Made by a program: the position numbers and the translations under genes. From the NCBI GenBank assembly GCA_036526135.1, contig DATCZA010000022.1, positions 1 through 23,700 of the forward strand: 23,700 nucleotides of DNA. Reading direction: 5' to 3'. The DNA comes from UBA2965 sp036526135. Lineage in GTDB: Bacteria; Pseudomonadota; Gammaproteobacteria; Pseudomonadales; Azotimanducaceae. The stretch's first letter is position 1. Each line of letters starts with the position of its first letter. The notes beneath the pieces were generated by a model. That model did no database searches. It saw only the letters and a list, made by a program, of their open reading frames with translations, and was not told the DNA's origin. Positions 22,015-23,700 of the stretch are shown here, piece after piece.

Positions 22015-22854
22015 TCAGAAGCTTGGCTTGGTCGAGTGCGGCGTCAGCTGCAGCTCGTGGGTCCAGCATGATCTGTCCTGGGTGTGCAGGTAGTAGTAGG
22101 CGTCGGCGATGGCGGCCGGGTTCATGATGATCTCCGGGCGCTGCTGCGCCATGGGCAGAGCCCGTGTGCCCGGCGAGTCGATGAGCCCGTCGACGATGAT
22201 GTTGGCCACGTGGACGCCATGTTCCGAGTACTCCTCGGTCAACACCTGGGCCAGCGTGCGCATCATCACCCTCGGGTAGTACAGCGACTGCCCCGTGTAG
22301 CGCTTACGACCCCGCAGTGAGGCCGCGTTGTTGGTGATGAGGAACGATCCGGAGCCGCGTTCGCGCATGCCCGGCAGGATCTCCTTGGCGACGAGAAAGG
22401 GGCCGCGGCTGGAGATGTGCTGGGCGGTGTCGAACATCTCCACGGGAATGTGTTCCAGGAGTTCCTGATCGGGCGGCAGGTCCCGGCCCTCGAGGTAGCC
22501 CGCGTTGTAGACCACCACCTCGGGCTCGCCGGCCTCCCGTCGGATGGTCGCGAAGGCTTCGCTGACGGACCGCTCCGACACCAGGTCGAGCTCGACGGTC
22601 ATGCACTCGCCGCCCTGCTCGGCGATGGCCGCCTCCAGGCCGGCCGCGTTGGCCGCCGTTCGTGTGGTCAGCACCACGAGAAAGCCTTCACGCGCGAACT
22701 TCTGCGCCACCGCGCCGCCGATGCCCCAACGCGCCGAGACGGGCAGGTCGGAATCGTCCACGTCGTGCCCGTGGGCGAGACGGGTGTTGCGGCCGTCGGC
22801 CTGCCACTTGGAAGTGGCGCCGATGACCACGGCAACCGGTCTGCCAGTCGTCAT
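22015..22854 (-). CDS. atypical SDR-family protein lacking YxxxK, with cofactor-loop insertion
   Basis: A 279-residue SDR-fold protein. The first Rossmann strand ends IGATSK (11-16), then about 26 residues (17-42, rich in charged and polar residues) precede WGIGGAVA (43-50), splitting the usual TGxxxGIG loop. NAG is present at 117-119. The catalytic region reads ITNNAAS and then SLYYPRVMMRT (190-200): no YxxxK exists, with Leu191/Tyr192 and Arg195 at the expected places, and the usual catalytic Ser pair is replaced by TNN. It may still bind NAD(P) but act differently, or be non-catalytic. GGGAGAT upstream supports the ATG at 22854. The gene stands alone, convergent with the SDR at 21172 and divergent from the dodecin-fusion gene. 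The last 40 residues are unlike a classical SDR tail. Confidence 0.85.
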   Translation of the reverse strand: MTTGRPVAVVIGATSKWQADGRNTRLAHGHDVDDSDLPVSARWGIGGAVAQKFAREGFLVVLTTRTAANAAGLEAAIAEQGGECMTVELDLVSERSVSEAFATIRREAGEPEVVVYNAGYLEGRDLPPDQELLEHIPVEMFDTAQHISSRGPFLVAKEILPGMRERGSGSFLITNNAASLRGRKRYTGQSLYYPRVMMRTLAQVLTEEYSEHGVHVANIIVDGLIDSPGTRALPMAQQRPEIIMNPAAIADAYYYLHTQDRSCWTHELQLTPHSTKPSF

Positions 22855-22961
22855 GTCTACGATCTCCCGTGTTCGTGCTGTTTCCGAAACTGTATCCCAT
22901 GAAGCGCCGCCGGTACCATGTCCCCCCCGTGGGAATCACCTCAAACGATTGGAAACACGAC

Positions 22962-23700
22962 GTGGCAGCACCCTTTCGCCCGGCTCAGCCGGCCAGCCCC
23001 GGCCTCTCGCGCAGCATCCGATCCAAGCGCGTGAATACCTTTGAGGCCATCGAGGATCTTCTGGCCCGTTGCGAACGGCTGCAGGACGTCGCCGTCGACA
23101 GCCTGGACGAAGTCTGCAGCAGCCTGGGCGTTCAGCTTGCCCGCCGTTTCCTGAGCGAGCGCAAGCATCTCTACCGGCGCTATCTGGCGTTCTGCCTCGA
23201 GGACAAGGAGCTCACCGAAGCCGAGCACGCCGATCTCGCCCATCTGCAGCACCTGCTTTATCTGGGCGCGGCGGACGTAGCCCTTATTCACGACGATGTT
23301 GCCCACGAAGTTTACGGGAAGGCGCTGGACGAGGTGCTGTCAGATCTGAAGATCAGCGCCGAAGAGGAAGCTTTTCTGCGCCGGTTGAGAAGCGAGCTGA
23401 AGCTCTCTGAGGCGGAAGCCGCCGTGATGCTCGAAGCCGGCCGGGAGCGGATGCGCGATGTGGCACTCGAGCAGGCGTCGACGTCGGACCCGGAGTTTTC
23501 GAAGCCCCGAGCGCCGATCGGTCAGTTCGTCGGGCGCTCGGACGAGTCCCTGGAGCAGGCGGTGCGCGACGCCGTGTCCAAGGCCCGGCTCGCCATCCCC
23601 CGGCTGCACTGGTTCGAGGTCGGCAACATCTCCGGGTATGTGGACGACGAAGGCCCGAAGAGCTGGCACGTCACCGTGCGCGGCGGCATCAAGACCAGCT
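22962..23700 (+). CDS. helical-repeat (TerB/Tic110-like) protein fused to a dodecin domain, 3'-truncated
   Basis: An open frame runs off the right edge, with 246 codons visible and no stop. GTG 22962 with GGAAA upstream is the preferred start; GTG 22929 and ATG 22899 are in frame, but the sequence between has codon use unlike the rest. Residues 1-25 are Pro/Ser/Arg rich. Residues 70-160 hold two similar helical units, each beginning Y-x-x-x-L/Y-L and containing D-x-x-L/I-(T/S)-x-x-E followed by a Leu-rich helix; the style recalls TerB-like proteins and the repeats of chloroplast Tic110. Residues 188-246 match dodecin (FVGRSDESLEQAVRDAV, HWFEV, SWHVTV). Dodecins form hollow 12-mers that bind flavins; here His236 replaces the usual flavin-stacking Gln. 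Function unknown; an assembly displaying the helical domain on a dodecin shell is inference. Confidence 0.8.
   Translation, partial: MAAPFRPAQPASPGLSRSIRSKRVNTFEAIEDLLARCERLQDVAVDSLDEVCSSLGVQLARRFLSERKHLYRRYLAFCLEDKELTEAEHADLAHLQHLLYLGAADVALIHDDVAHEVYGKALDEVLSDLKISAEEEAFLRRLRSELKLSEAEAAVMLEAGRERMRDVALEQASTSDPEFSKPRAPIGQFVGRSDESLEQAVRDAVSKARLAIPRLHWFEVGNISGYVDDEGPKSWHVTVRGGIKTS

Noticed and set aside
22941..23306. 121-codon open frame on the - strand at the right end
   Set aside because: It is antisense to the dodecin-fusion reading frame, which has clear domain motifs and good codon use.
1..23700. CRISPR array, tRNA/rRNA genes, insertion sequences or prophage
   Set aside because: No spaced direct repeats, cloverleaf-like sequences, transposase motifs or phage genes were seen on either strand.

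Overview
This is a GC-rich, gene-dense bacterial chromosomal window, most likely from a Gammaproteobacterium or another Pseudomonadota lineage with a large catabolic gene pool. The evidence is the pair of TonB-dependent outer-membrane receptors with the xxVVTAxKREE-type TonB box, Shine-Dalgarno-led starts, and the mix of class I P450s, SDRs, a MetE-like alkyltransferase pair and a haloacetate dehalogenase. I cannot assign a genus. There are no rRNA, tRNA, CRISPR, phage or transposase genes that I can see.

Left part (1-6138, all + strand): the 3' end of a MetE-C-like zinc alkyltransferase, then a tightly spaced set: TonB receptor (684-2957), VOC-family protein (2980-3522), a second MetE-C-like protein (3550-4584) and a Tat-exported dienelactone-hydrolase-like enzyme (4628-5509). 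Gaps of 22-43 nt suggest an operon joining outer-membrane uptake to alkyl- or methyl-transfer chemistry. A small PlsC-like acyltransferase follows on its own (5581-6138).

Middle part (6139-17043): a second TonB receptor on the - strand (6289-8697) with a clear intrinsic terminator. Then comes a fluoro/haloacetate dehalogenase with all diagnostic residues but a 1-nt frameshift in a C7 run (8997-9867), coupled to a DUF2855 protein (9883-10962). An M32 carboxypeptidase lies on the - strand (11008-12498), divergent from an SDR/FAD-monooxygenase pair (12633-14844). A small secreted protein on the - strand (14945-15421) lies divergent from a cytochrome P450 with a TTG start and an unusual ExxR motif (15724-17043). 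Their shared 302-nt intergenic region holds promoter-like elements and a 7+7 inverted repeat.

Right part (17044-23700): a cytoplasmic molybdopterin oxidoreductase on the - strand (17067-19196) divergent from a second P450 (19345-20514). That P450 is followed closely by an HEWGH-containing membrane protein and an SDR. Next is an atypical SDR on the - strand (22015-22854) lacking YxxxK and carrying an insertion in its cofactor loop. At the right edge is the start of a gene (22962 onward) fusing a duplicated helical repeat to a dodecin domain, which is the most unusual architecture in the window.

Taken together the window reads as an accessory catabolic region: receptors import a substrate, and P450s, flavin and molybdenum oxidoreductases, SDRs, hydrolases and Zn alkyltransferases process it. 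The actual substrate cannot be deduced from sequence alone.
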